A stretch of 64,000 nucleotides of DNA from Crambe crambe. Lineage: Eukaryota; Porifera; Demospongiae; Poecilosclerida; Crambeidae. The notes beneath the pieces are model-generated. The model searched no databases and had not been told where the DNA came from. It saw nothing but the letters and a program-made list of their open reading frames with translations. A program made the translations under genes and the position numbers. Location: positions 6,754,480 to 6,818,479 of the forward strand of contig OZ004593.1 of the NCBI GenBank assembly GCA_963924555.1, in the 5' to 3' direction. How positions within the stretch are numbered: the first letter of the stretch is position 1; each line of letters begins with the position of its first letter. This document shows, in pieces, positions 1-11,800 of the stretch.

Positions 1-80
1 TGGTACATACTCTCCTCTCTCACTCGCACACACACATCTGTGTTGGATTTGTCTGTATCTGTACTATTTTGTGATGTTAC

Positions 81-1218
81 CTTGGAAATTCAGTGTGTCT
101 GCCATGACTCTCAGTCTGTATGCCTTATACTGCTTGTTGCTAGTGTCAATGCGACATCTCATGACCCCCCACAGTTTCAGCTGCTCCATAAACCCCGAAT
201 TAGGCCTGAGAGCAAATGCAGTCGTATCAGGCATGTAGGAGAGAGTTTTAAAATAGGAGCTGGAGACCTTATGTCTGGTTTTTTGGTGAGGACTTCTTTT
301 TGCACGATGTGGAGTGGTCTTCCTTCCTTCCACATGAGGTACGCCAGGACCACAGTAGCACTCCGAGAGATCCCATATACACTGCATGCAGTAAGTGAAA
401 TCATGTGATCAAACTGATGGCCTGTATTGACGATCACTTTGTATAATTATGCAAAATAAGGTCTCCCCCCACAACAATCATGTGATAGTCATGAGTAAAG
501 CATGTGATACAGGATGGGGGGAGAAAATTGTATGGACGACATGTAAATTGAATGTCAGATCTGTGTTAGGAGCTTATTATCTATACTGTAATTTTGCGCT
601 TGCCATCCTACATTTGTCTGAATTCTTATTGTCATCAAGACATGCATTTTTAAATCACAAAATAGACACATTGAACTGTATTCTAGGGAATAGTATCAAT
701 TTATTGTAGTGGGGGGTTGGGGGGACACTCATAGGTTTGGGGGGGGGGGGGGGGGTGGGGGGGTGGGGTTGATAAACTTACCAGTGGACCAGTACAGTGC
801 CTCGCTGCACTCCTCCTTGGATGAATTGGCAGCATTGTTCAAAATGATTTAACAAATCGGTCTTCGGCTCATCCGTTGCTTGGATAAAGAGAGATGCAAC
901 TCTTTTATGGTTCCTTACCACACCCCCTCCTTCGCTTCCTTCCTGTTCTGCTGCCACCACACCACCTCCTTCACTTCCTCCCTGTTCCGCTGCCACCACA
1001 CCCCCTCCTTCACTTCCTTCCTGTTCTACTGCTGTCATCTCATCCTTCTGATCACAAGGGGTTGCTGATTGGTCAGGATTCAGCCAATCAGGGGGTTCAT
1101 TGATAACAGACAAAATATGGGTCACTGTGTGGCGTCTTGTGATGCTCCTCTGCCGGGAAATCACCGCTTGTGCGTCACTCTCGCTCCCTATCAGCAACCC
1201 AGGACTCACCTCCACCAT
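81..1218 (-). CDS. DUSP12: DUSP12-like dual-specificity phosphatase (5' part; 3' end off window)
   Basis: Three coding exons read right to left: 1218-782, 381-268 and 205-81, with a good donor (GTAAC) at position 80, so the gene continues past the left edge. The start MVEVSPGLLIGS matches the DUSP12 N-terminus. After it come TDEPKTDLL, the phosphatase loop HCVYGISRS (Cys-X5-Arg), and further on PNSGFMEQLKLW and NKQYKAYRL, all DUSP12 landmarks. The enzyme family dephosphorylates Tyr and Ser/Thr. DUSP12 proper also has a C-terminal zinc-binding domain, which would lie off the window. The catalytic Cys codon is split by the first intron (TG|T). Exon 1 holds an insert of three Glu/Ser/Gly repeats (EQEGSEGGGVVAA type) absent from the human protein as I remember it. 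The 62-bp second intron joins KKPDI to RPNSGF in frame. Identity is well supported; the 3' end is unseen. Confidence 0.87.
382..781 (-). other. First intron of the DUSP12-like gene, with poly-G tract
   Basis: This intron runs from the GTAAG donor after VLVH to the CATGCAG acceptor before VYGISRS. It contains a long G-rich run at about 739-768 on the plus strand (C-run in the transcript). Nothing else recognisable is in it. Short reading frames here are not coding. Confidence 0.6.
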
Positions 1219-1414
1219 GGCATGGCTCAGTCAACCAGGAAAAGATCATCAATATCATAAACTCCATCGTTAAAAAATTGTTTTTAAAATTTATTGTATT
1301 ATTAGATATCACACAATAATTACAAATTATCATTGAGATTTCGTCCGTATCCGTTTTCTGAATGAATAATAAGTTATAAAAACAGCACCCCCATTGTCAT
1401 GACAACGATCGTAT

Positions 1415-2669
1415 TTACCTCACTTCTAGCCTGGCTGATGTGTATTCATACCACAGGTAGTTAGGAATGTGAGAGACATCTTTCAAGAGAAGCAATTCAG
1501 AAATTCTCCTTTTCAAACGACAAACATGTTTACCGTGTAAATTATATTAACTCTTAAACATGACTCACCAGGAACAGATCATAGGAAAAGTAGGGGAGAG
1601 CACATTATGCACAACGATGAACCAGACTCCACCCAAGACACACCCAATTCCCATGCCACACACCACCTGAGGTATGGAATGATACCCCAAGTACAACCTA
1701 ATGGAGGACAGGAGAAGAGGGAAGGGGGCACCAATAGGAAGATAACCTAGTGCTACTACTATACTTCCTTCTTCTTTACCTGCTAATGCAAGCAGCGATG
1801 GTAGGTACTATGGCAGCAAAAGATGACAGGATTTTCCATACATAGTCATAAATACCAGCAGATAAGACCACCCTATAAGTCAAAGGATAAATTCATTACC
1901 GATCCACTCACAGGACAAAAATTAACAGAGATGTGGTAGCCTGACCAACAAAGGGCTTCTTTTTTTTTTCTTTTTTGGCATCATTCAACCATTTGGCTTG
2001 ACATTTATCTATCATCTCATCTAATGAAATAATTGGAATCTGATTGGAGGGATGCTCTCTCACCTTATAAATACAAAGATGGTGAAGTAGGTAGCAAAGA
2101 ATGCCATGAATTGAGCATGACTTGACGGCATCCCATATTCCATAAACAGAGAGTCTTTTGTAAGTTCTGCGGTATAAAGTTTACTTCCTCACACACATTG
2201 AATACATACAGGTGCACTCATGTATTATATCACACCTGAAGCAGGTCTAGGTTCTTTGATAATGTGTTTCAGACCAAAATTAAAGCCTTCGTTCAGAATA
2301 ATACCTACAAAAAAAGAAATCTGAAAAAAGAAGAGGAAGAAGAGAGAGAGAGAGTGGGGTCAGACGGAGGACAGATTTGAAGAGCTCACTGTGTGTAGGT
2401 CTCTGTGGAAGAGGATAAGTGTCACAAAACCAACCAAGATGAAGACAGGCAGGAGGCTAAGCCAAGCTAGAAGCATCCCTAGTACGTCTCCTGCATGCAG
2501 CAGAGGGTTTGGTAAAGGGGTGGGGTCACTACTGGTGGATATTAATTTGCCGCCAATTATTATTGGTTCTGATTGGAAACTCACCTTGGTTGTAGAGGAC
2601 ATAAGTGAGAGTGATGGGGACTTTTAATTGTTCGGGGCAACCCTCCCCAGGGCACGCAGCCTCGTCCAT
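1415..2669 (-). CDS. DOLPP1: Dolichyldiphosphatase 1 (PAP2-family membrane enzyme)
   Basis: Seven exons: 2669-2585, 2490-2390, 2320-2236, 2166-2064, 1872-1780, 1697-1569 and 1508-1415, totalling 690 nt and 229 aa (human about 238). DOLPP1 removes a phosphate from dolichyl diphosphate in the ER, recycling the glycan carrier for N-glycosylation. All three PAP2 signature regions are present: KHIIKEPRP (K-X6-RP), PSSH, and SRLYLGYH. The remaining text follows the human protein closely, for example LLAWLSLLPVFILVGFVTL, ISFFVGIILNEG and SHIPNYLWYEYTSARLE. Several hydrophobic membrane segments are visible. I chose the start at MDEAACPGEG; an in-frame ATG at 2681 is possible. Introns are 60-191 bp. 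It ends 197 bp upstream of the DUSP12-like start and on the same strand. Confidence 0.9.
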
Positions 2670-2944
2670 AACTCCGATCATCTCGCTGCGCTGCACATTT
2701 TTGAACTCTGACCCGATCGCAACACTGCGCATGCTCAAATCCAGGAGGAAAAAAGAGGGGCGGAGCAACATTTTTAGCCCACACATACTGACACTTCTTG
2801 AGCTGTAAACAATGTGTGTGGTATCTGAACTTTCTCGGGCTGTCTGTTAGCACTTTAGACTAACAATTTCTGCCCGCTATACTAACAGAAGAGATACTCT
2901 AGCGGTTGAGCCCCACCCCCCTAGCCCTCCAAGCTTTGCACGAC
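2670..2944. promoter_or_regulatory. Divergent intergenic region between DOLPP1 and the polyQ gene
   Basis: This 275-bp gap separates the start codons of two oppositely oriented genes. It must hold the start of both transcription units, or a shared promoter. I see no TATA box I would defend. The inference rests on gene arrangement only. Confidence 0.5.
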
Positions 2945-3574
2945 ATGGAAGGTAAGGAGCTCCCATATTATTACCGGAGGCTCATATATAGGTCCTTTAT
3001 GGAATCATCATAGTTCTAATCAATGAGGCCGTAATTTAAATGTTGCATCTTGGAGCAAGGTTTTCAGATACCAACTAGGTTTGTTAATCAGCTGTTTACT
3101 GTCTGTTGTCAATCAGTGGTCAACTGTTCTACGGACAGAACACTTGTAATTAGTTAAGTCTCAAGTCCTCTATATGACCACTAGCTGGGTATTTGTTTTA
3201 ACACCATGCATGGTTGTCTTGTATTAGGCCAACGAGCAGCTGTTCAGCAGTACCACACACAGTCACGGGCCGTACCCAATCAGTTTCCCCATTCCATGGC
3301 CTCCGTTAAATCTGTGCCCCCAAGGCACTCTAACACCACCACTGCTGCTGCTGCTGCCATGAGAGGAGGAGAGGAGACTGCTACAGGGAAGCACGCCACA
3401 TCTGCCAACACCTCCAAGAGGATTGCTGTTCAACCACCTGTATGTATATTCATTGGCACTTCAAAAGTTGTGATTTCTTTTTAAAATTGAAAGGTGTGTG
3501 GAATCCAGCCCGGGAGAATGCTATGTCTGCGCACCTCCCTCGGCCTCATGAGGGCACGAGCTCTCATTGCTCAA

Positions 3575-3660
<86 letters not shown>

Positions 3661-4900
3661 GTTACTATCGGATACTGATGATCCTGCACTTCAGAAAACT
3701 TCACGAGGACACCTGAAACATGCAAGGTAAAATAGTTAAAGCATAACGATTTTATTTCATTTCATAATGCAGATTACAACCTCTTGGGATCGTTGACAAT
3801 GCCCTGAGGCCTGAAGACTTCCTTGGTGTGATTCCTTGTAGGTAGAGTAGCTAATGCATAGAACATGTGCACATAACTATATTTTTATTTCCCCAGTGGC
3901 ATCCTTAGAAAGAGGCTTGGACAAAAGACCGAAATCTTCAGCCACTCCTGGATTCATGTCCCACAAGGAGGCAAGCAATCAACAGGTTTGGTCCGAGGAC
4001 AGGAATAAGCTGAGGAAGCGAAGCTACTCTGCAGTTTTGCCTCGTAATGTATCAGATGAAGCCCTGAGGCAACTCCTATTAATCTCTCGTCAGACGGCCC
4101 TATCTCACAAGGGATTGAGACATCGCCACACCTACTCAGAACCTACACCCACAAAGACACTCCCACCTGTCGTGTCACATGGGGAACTCGGGATGAAGAT
4201 TGAGGTGAAAGGGTTGAGAAGTACTAACTCTCCGAGGAATAGTCCACGAGGGAAAAACAGCCCGAGGCACCATAAGGGACATCTAGAAAGTAACAGTCCA
4301 GGAAGGAAGAACAGCCCAAAGCATCAAAGGGATCATCTGGAAAGTGTTGTGTCATCTCATTCCTCTTCGGGTAGACTTCCTCCCATTTCCGACCCTCCCC
4401 AATTGGAGAAAGGGGATGATGAAAAAGAAGTCATTGATGTCAAGGTCACTGTCTCGACATCCAAACCACACCCACAAGATCATGATAAAGACAAGGATGG
4501 TGAAGAAAGCTTAACGTCTTCTGCAAATCAATCCACATTTCCTCCCAAAACTGTCTCGTCAGGTTCTCAACAAATGAAACTCTCTACTTCCAGTGGTTCT
4601 CCGAAAATGAATGTCGTGTCTATAGGTGAAGCCAGGGAAGTAGGGAGGACAAATATCCACAGATCTAAGAGGCACACAAGTGGTAAGGGGCGGTTAAGTT
4701 CCGGCTGGTCTCCCCCTCAGCCGATCCAGCCATTGAAAGGGAGTCCAATCCACACCCCTCCCAAAAAGACGGGTGGAGCTGGTCAGGAGAATGAGGGAGA
4801 AAGAGATCTTCGAGCAGAAGTGGTTGCATCACCAACACCAAGTATGACCATCAATGTCAATGTGAATGAATTCCTAGAGCAAGCTGAAACTGGAGACTGA
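2945..4900 (+). CDS. Unrecognised polyglutamine, Ser/Pro-rich protein
   Basis: Proposed exons are 2945-2951 (only ATGGAAG), 3228-3439, 3494-3726, 3773-3837 and 3897-4900. Phases agree and the product would be about 506 aa. I do not recognise the family. Residues near the start of exon 3 read VCGIQPGRMLCLRTSLGL, followed directly by about 30 Gln. Next come RPEDFLGVIPLASLERG and a long basic, Ser/Pro-rich stretch with repeated NSPR/NSPGRKNSPK motifs. The chain ends with an unusual MTINVNVNEFLEQAETGD. The last exon (about 335 codons) is open and has coding-like codon use. The tiny first exon and the donor at 3838 (chosen over 3841 to keep phase) are the weakest points. The composition suggests a largely disordered, perhaps nuclear protein, but that is only an inference. 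Confidence 0.6.
3572..3661 (+). repeat. CAG/CAA trinucleotide tract encoding about 30 Gln
   Basis: An uninterrupted run of glutamine codons. The first third is mostly CAG and the rest nearly pure CAA. It lies in frame in exon 3 of the 2945-4900 gene. The other frames also stay open (Thr or Ala/Asn-type repeats), so the open frames overlapping it on this strand are artefacts of the repeat. Confidence 0.9.
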
Positions 4901-5052
4901 AAAATCAAATAATTAATATCACACCCCTTCACTTTTGATTGACTATTATTTAATATGTATGTGCACTTCAAAAAAATGATTTGAAAAAGATGTTTCAATA
5001 TCTAGGATGCGAATTGAAAGATGTTGCTGAGATCTAATAAATTCAAGAGTCA

Positions 5053-5631
5053 CTACCTTCTTGCAATTGCTTCACTGTCTTCAGAAAGTGCTTTCTTTGC
5101 TTTGTCTATCTGTTCCTTCATCATGAGGAGGTCCTTGACACGGGAATACTTTTTCCTGTCCTTCCTGATTATAAAGATGATGTCATTCACGTGAACGCGC
5201 CCACTTTTCCCCACTTCCATGGCCTTAAGGGTCATCTCCATCACAAACTGGACCACCAACTCTTCCATCAGATCCACCGTTTCCGAATATGGGTTAGGAT
5301 CATCTCCAAACCCATGCATCATGTACTTTAGCTCACGATGGAAGAGTCTTCGTTTTTTTGGTGGGGGTGGAGTTTCAGATGACTGGGGGCTATTTGAAGT
5401 GGTTGCCATGGCTGGGGATGGACTTCTACCAATGCCACCAGTCACTCCAACACCAATGGCAGGAGAAGGACTGCGATTGACTGAGGACAATTGGCTGAGA
5501 TACAAGGTGGAAAGAAGAGGGCCTTCTGAGCTTCTCTGAGCCAAGCTTACACTGGGAGACGGGCTTCTGCTTGCTCCTCCCGACAGCTGAGGTAGTTTGG
5601 ATCGTGGTGGACTACTACTGAATTGAGACAT
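5053..5631 (-). CDS. TAF13: TFIID subunit TAF13, single exon, with long N-terminal extension
   Basis: A single open exon of 192 aa. The C-terminal half, about residues 96-175, is the TAF13 histone fold: LFHRELKYMMHGFGDD, NPYSETVDLMEELV, HVNDIIFIIRKDRKKYSRVK and DLLMM. TAF13 pairs with TAF11 through this fold inside TFIID, the general RNA polymerase II initiation factor. Human TAF13 is about 124 aa, so the sponge-like protein has roughly 70 extra N-terminal residues. These are Ser/Pro-rich and contain the motif RSPSP three times (near residues 22, 53 and 69). The extension is in frame from the only plausible Met. There are no introns, unlike its neighbours. It is head-to-head with the CDK5RAP2-like gene, 169 bp apart. 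Confidence 0.92.
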   Translation of the reverse strand: MSQFSSSPPRSKLPQLSGGASRSPSPSVSLAQRSSEGPLLSTLYLSQLSSVNRSPSPAIGVGVTGGIGRSPSPAMATTSNSPQSSETPPPPKKRRLFHRELKYMMHGFGDDPNPYSETVDLMEELVVQFVMEMTLKAMEVGKSGRVHVNDIIFIIRKDRKKYSRVKDLLMMKEQIDKAKKALSEDSEAIARR

Positions 5632-5800
5632 TCTGGTTCCTATAACTCAGCTTCTATATAAAGCACACCTACCGGGTTCTGACGTCACCCCATGGCGGGC
5701 AATAATTTATAATTCATAGTAAAGTGAAATCAGGTGCAAAAACAAGAGCTAGTTGCAGGAGCAGTTAATCCGTAAAGCTTCATTTTGAAGGGCCTAAGGG
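5632..5800. promoter_or_regulatory. Probable bidirectional promoter TAF13 / CDK5RAP2-like, with CRE palindrome
   Basis: Only 169 bp separate the two start codons. The gap contains TGACGTCA at 5680-5687, a perfect CRE (CREB/ATF) palindrome, and a TATATAAAG string at about 5654. The CRE is symmetric and could serve both directions. No experimental support is available. Confidence 0.55.
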
Positions 5801-8800
5801 ATGACGTCTATCTCTGAGGACCAGACACTACCGCTGGACTTGGACGGAACGTGAGTAAATAAGGACAGCTGGCTAGCTAGCCAGCTTAGTGATACTATGA
5901 GGTACGGGTTTGTTTGCAAAATATAGGTCTGGGTCCATGCTTGTTAAGTGTTGGTCCAGGTGCTTTGTTAGTTAGCAGGTTTGATGACTTCATTTAGCAC
6001 TATGACTTTCAAGTGTGGCTCCCTTTTTGAAAGGTGTTGATTAAAACTATGTAATATCTCTCCAGGTCCAATGTTCTCTCAAACTCCTCCCAGTACAACC
6101 ACTATGACTCACCCAATCACATCGCCTCTTCCATATCGAGTGAGCTGGAACAGCCAGGTGGGTGTGTCCATCGGTCTCATGTTGTCATGGTAGAGTGCTA
6201 TTAATATTGCATGTTTCTATCGCCAGAGAATTCAATGTGTAATTGCCTTCCAATTCAAGCTTAATGTGCATACATATAAAAAAACTGTTTAGTTTTCAAT
6301 ATGGTGTGTTTACAGTGACTAACAAGCACTACATCTTTATCTCTATCATATGAGCATATGCACTTAAGCACGTGACTATTACTTATTGTTTAATGGTAAT
6401 GGAACTCTTATATTCCATCATCTTCACACTTCATTATAATAATTATAGGTACCTTTGCTAACCTCACCAGTGCTGGTCGCATGTCTCCTCACAGAACAAG
6501 GACCATGAAGGACCAGGAGATTGTGAGTATGACCCCCCCCCCCCCCCCCCCACACTTTCATTTCTTATCCCTAAATAATGCACACCATAAAACCATACAG
6601 TACTGGGATAGATTCATGGAGAGAGATTAGTTCTATTGAGGTTATATACTACCTCCTTAGACAATTCAACTGTGTGATTTCTTCCTCAAATCCAGCTTGC
6701 TAGACTGAATGGCAAGCAATATGTTGAATGGATCTTTTCTGGTACTTTTAAAATCCTGACAGTCATTTAATAGAGTTACCAACTTCCAACATGTTACCAA
6801 AACTAAGCGAAGAGCTATTGAACCAATTAGCCATCCAGTCACCTGACACACATTTCCTATTAAAATAAGGTCCATACAGTGTCTTGTGCTGATAAAAGGT
6901 GGGATAAATATACCGTAATCGTATAAATTTTCGGAGGTTTAAAATTTCGTGATTTCCGGAGCTGTTCCTATAATAAAAAATTTCCGCAGGTCTAATTTTC
7001 GTAGCAAACACATGGAAAATAATGCATGCGCATAATAGCTATATCATTGCCTGCTGCTGGGACCGAGTGACGCGATTCGTGGCTACTACAGAGAAATCCA
7101 GATAGTCCCCCAGAAAAGAAGAAAAGCTGGGCTGGCGACGCCAGACTAAAATCTAGACTGCTACGGAAGGCGAGGCGCTTTGTTGTAGAAGAGAGACAGG
7201 TAACAGCCACGATCCCAGTAATGAAGCATGATACTTTGGTCTTACGGACTATCTGCTCCAGGTTTTTTCCAGCTGCTATCGATATCGCATCACACACGCA
7301 TGCGCATCGTCGTCATATATGACGTCATAATACTGAGATTTAGTTTATTATTTTCGAGGATTCTGATCGACTACGAAAATAACGAAAATAAAACCCCATC
7401 GAAAATTTATACGATTACGGTACATTGAAGTATTTGAAAACAATAATCCTCTTGGGAGAGTTTACAATATGACTACCAATACTGTGACATTATGTATTTC
7501 TCTCTCCTAGCAACTTGGTGAGATGAAGAAGGAGAATTTTGGACTGAAGCTTCGCATCTACCACTTGGAGGAAGCATTACGCAAAAAGTATGGAGACACT
7601 GACAAGGGTTGGCAGATGGTGAGTCCAGGAGAGGATGGTCAGTAGATAGAGGAAATGTTCATGTATAACATGAAATGGGTTATCTCACTCGTTCAGTAAC
7701 ATTTCCTGATTGCATACTTCAGCTAAAGAAGTACTTATCTCACGTTTAGTAACATTTTCCTGATTAGCTGAAGAAGTAATTTCAAATTTCAACCCACCTG
7801 AGCCCTACCCCCCTTAGTTGTGGGATTGTGAGGCATGCATTTAAGACTTTTAGCTTACAGGAATGTTGTACAAAACATTTCTGTATGTCGGTGAATGGCT
7901 ACTACCAGTATACTATCTGGTTATGTGTCCGGTCACTTAACCCAGAGTTTGCTAAGCAAATACTGACCAGTTTTTGGCTAGATTTAAATCAGTTTTGGCA
8001 AGATAGTGTGTTGTTATAAGTGGAGTTATACAGATAACTTTGGCATAATGTGAGTGTTTACCCAGGCCAGCCTGTACTGTTGTCTTACTAGTTCTAATTG
8101 ACTTTGTACATGTGCCTGCATGTAGAACATTGAACTACAAGTACAAATGGAGAATTTGAAGAAAGAGTTGGCAGAGAAAGACAGGCTCCTAATGCAAACC
8201 AAGTAAGTGTAGTATAAAATGCCGAGATAGTAGAGCCAGTTACACCGAGTAGCTCTTTTGAAGTGTGTACTTTGACCTTTTTCATGGATCACAGGAAAGA
8301 TCAGCGAAGTATGACCATGAGATCACTTGTCTTGTTTCCTGGATGTATCCCACATGATAATTATGATGGATTTGTTCTTGTAGGTCAGCCATAGATCACA
8401 TGACCTCCCAGCATGAGAAGGAGCTGAAGAAAGCTGCGGCCAGTGGTCCCAAACAGGAGGAGCTGGAAGAACTGGAGGAGAAACTAGCACAGAAAGAAGC
8501 AGAGCTGAGAGAAAAAGAAGCTGAGTTAGCCGAAACTCAAAGAGAAGCTGATGATGCTAATAATAGACTGGTAAGTGTATCTTTATAGAAGAGATTGGAC
8601 TATACTTATACTTTTTTCTTCTCTCACAGGATGAGATGGAGGCACTGAATAACCGACTTGCAAGTGAGCTACGAGACAAGGAAGTCCAGTTGGAACACAT
8701 GGATGAGGAACTCTCCAACCTTCAACAGGCACTGGCCCAGCGGGAGGCACCCCAAGACAAGCCCCCTCAACGATCCAGTGCTGTACAAACAGCTGACCCA

Positions 8801-11800
8801 CTTGCTGATAAAGTATGTTCAGTTGTGACAGTTCATTTGGACCAGCAATGCTAGCTTATCATTGCTTCAGCTTGCAGAGGCAACGGCAGAGCTGGAGTCA
8901 GCTCGGGCTCAACTAGCAGGGAAGGAGAGAGAGTTGGGAGAGGCACATGAGTCGTTGGCAGAAAAAGACCGTCAACTGAAGGAGGTGGAATTAAGACTGC
9001 TCTCCATGACGCAAGAAATGGCTGCCAATGCGGGAAATTATGCCCAGCAGATGAAGGACAAGGAAAATGAAATGGAACAGTGTAAAGTGAGAAAAAAACT
9101 AATTCCTGGCTTTTATTTTGGGATGTGTATGAGATTCGTTCTTGGTGATTTTCAGGCCAAGCTGCGAGAGGCCGAGGAGAGACTGCGTGAGAAAGAGGCG
9201 GAGCTTGGTGACTGTGCTCGGGAGAGAGATGCTGAAAGGCAGAGGGCAAGGGAAATGGAGGCCCAAGTCAGGAAACTTCAGCCCATCATACAGGACAGGG
9301 AGAGAGAGATACAGGTAGGGAAATATAGCATCAGATATTATTCAACTTACTCAACTTTGCCAGGATTTGCGTGACCAATTGGCTGAGGCGGAGCGGCAGT
9401 TGGAGGATGGGGACCATAACCGCGACAAGGAACTCAGTGATCTTAGGAAGAAGCTGAGTGAGGCACGAGCCAAAGCTAGAGAAGTGGAACCAGAACTAGC
9501 TGCCAGGCAGAGAGAGATAAAGGTAGTTTTAATGACTAAACATTATGAGAAGGACCCTGTGATCAGTGTAATCATTATTTTTCTTCCTAGCGTTTATCTG
9601 ATGAGTTACAAGACAAAGAGGATGAGTTACGACATCTGAGGTCAAAGATCAGAGACTTGGAAGATGCCCTCTCTCAGAGTAGAATGTCTGCTCATTCTGC
9701 TGATGTGGAGAGGAATGAGGTAAAGTCACGTGGAAGTCATGTGATAGAATTACATGATTTTTTATATTGGCAGCAAACTGAAGCACTCGATCGCCTGCAG
9801 AAAGAACTGGAAGCACTGAGGAAGCAGTTGAGACAAGAAAGCTCACAGGTGAGTGGGTTCATTCATCTTTATGACAATCAAGACTCTATGAATAACAATA
9901 ACAGAACACTAAGTTAGCATGGACATGTGGCACCCTAAACATCTCGCATATTTAACAGTGCAGTATTGAAGTATTCACAAACTTCAGCATGTGCCAATCA
10001 CATCTTCATACCAAAAGTTTATTTTATATAGAACACATTATTCTCATTGTTCTTTGTTTGGTGTAGCATGACTTGGAAGGAGCATTGGCAGCCAAGGAGG
10101 CTATCATTGACCTGCTGAGGAAGGAGCTGGACGACCTTCGTGCCAAACTCAGTGAAGCTGACAGGAAATACCACCAGCTCAATGTCGCAAAAGCTGCTGA
10201 AATTGTGAGTTTGGGTGGGTGGATCCAGTTATGGGTGTGGCTAATAGAGTGGGTAGCATGCTGGATTAATGAAGGTTGTCCCTTTAATTAACTGTAGGGG
10301 GTACTTCAGGCAACAATAGATGACCTGATGCGTCAACTGGAACAGCTACAAAGTGAGTCTTCATTAGTCCACCCCAGAAAATGACCCACCCATCGTTATA
10401 TTCTTAATGAGCAGGGGCACTGCAAGAGAGGGAAGGGGAAGTAGGGCAGTTGATGGGGGAGAAGGAAGCGTTGGAGAGAGAATTGGATAGGCTTAAACGT
10501 GACAATAAAGCTCTGCGGGATCAGGTCACTGCACTGCAGGATGAACTGGCAAATCAGGCAGCTGGCCTGGAGCAAGCAGAGTGAGTTGGAGCTCTAGAAT
10601 ATTATATTGAAGGGACTGTGGCACAGCTTCACTCCCATTGGCTGTCTTTAAAGAGCACTGTTGACTGCTCTATAATGGAGTGGTGTGATCCAGTGAACTC
10701 CAGATAGCTACATCACCTTCATTGTTATCTGATTATGGGAGGTGCTCATAACTACCACACCCCCCTCACAAGCAATGGGACAGTCGACTAAAAGATTTTT
10801 AAGAAGTGTTTGAAAAGTTTTAAGTTTTCCACATCTGTGTTTGGTCAGATTGAGAGGGAGCTAATGTTATTGGTGTGTGTTGATGTCTGTTCCAGGGAAG
10901 CCATAAATGAACTTCGTAGGCTTCTAGAGAAACTGCAAGACCAGCAACCAAAAGTCAACTCAGCTGAATTGGTTAGTTAATTACTGGGTTTTACTGTATT
11001 AAAATCAATTTTATTTTGATGTAGGCCACATTGCGTGGACAATTAGCGGCCATGGAGCTGGCCCTGAAGGGGAAGGAGGCAGAGTTAGAGAGTCTGATGC
11101 AGACCCTGGGTCTAAAGGACCGGACCATTCAGGAACTCCAACAGGAACTGAAGAGACTCAGAGAAGAGAGGGCCACAGCTGAGGAGAGGGCAAGGGATCT
11201 GGAAAACCAGAAGGCACAGTTGGAAAATGAACTCTCTGAGCTGCAGTCTCAAAATAGAATCCATCAGCTCTCCCTCAGTGATTTGCAGGACAGGCTCACA
11301 CAGGCTTACGCTGAACGGGAGGAATTGGCACGAAAACTGAAGCAGGCTGAGGCTACTTTGCGAGATAAGGTAGTGTTCCATCTCTGTATATTATACAGGT
11401 CATCCATTAATTCATTGTCCTGTAGGACAATGCTTATCAGGACATTGAGGCCATGTATAAGCAGCTGAATGAAGAGTTGCGTCGGCTGCAGCAACAGCTG
11501 AAGGATCTGCAGGACAGCCCCACCCATGTCACTGTCACACGGCATGAGACCGTCTCAACACCAGCACCACCAGACAAAGTATGTACCCTATTCAGAGATC
11601 ACCTTTTGGTGGCGGTTGCAGATTTCACTGTACACAGTCTTACATTTTTGAGTATTTAAAAAATATTATACAAGTATAATTGGGCATGGGCAAATCCCTT
11701 TTATTAGGCTATTTCTCTCTGTAGGATGCCAGTCGAAATACAACAATGATATTTGGTAGTCTCTCGGAAGACTTATTCCTGAAGATCTTGCAGCGACTGC

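Noticed and set aside
449-709. 86-codon open frame, plus strand
   Set aside because: It lies in the DUSP12-like intron region, reads as low-complexity hydrophobic text and has no family resemblance.
1069-1260. Plus-strand frames over 880-1260
   Set aside because: They are antisense to DUSP12-like exon 1; the minus strand gives a clear phosphatase.
1890-1990. Candidate extra DOLPP1 exon reading KPFVGQATTSLLIFVL
   Set aside because: It cannot be joined in phase, whereas skipping it joins exon 2064-2166 directly to 1780-1872 and restores the human order.
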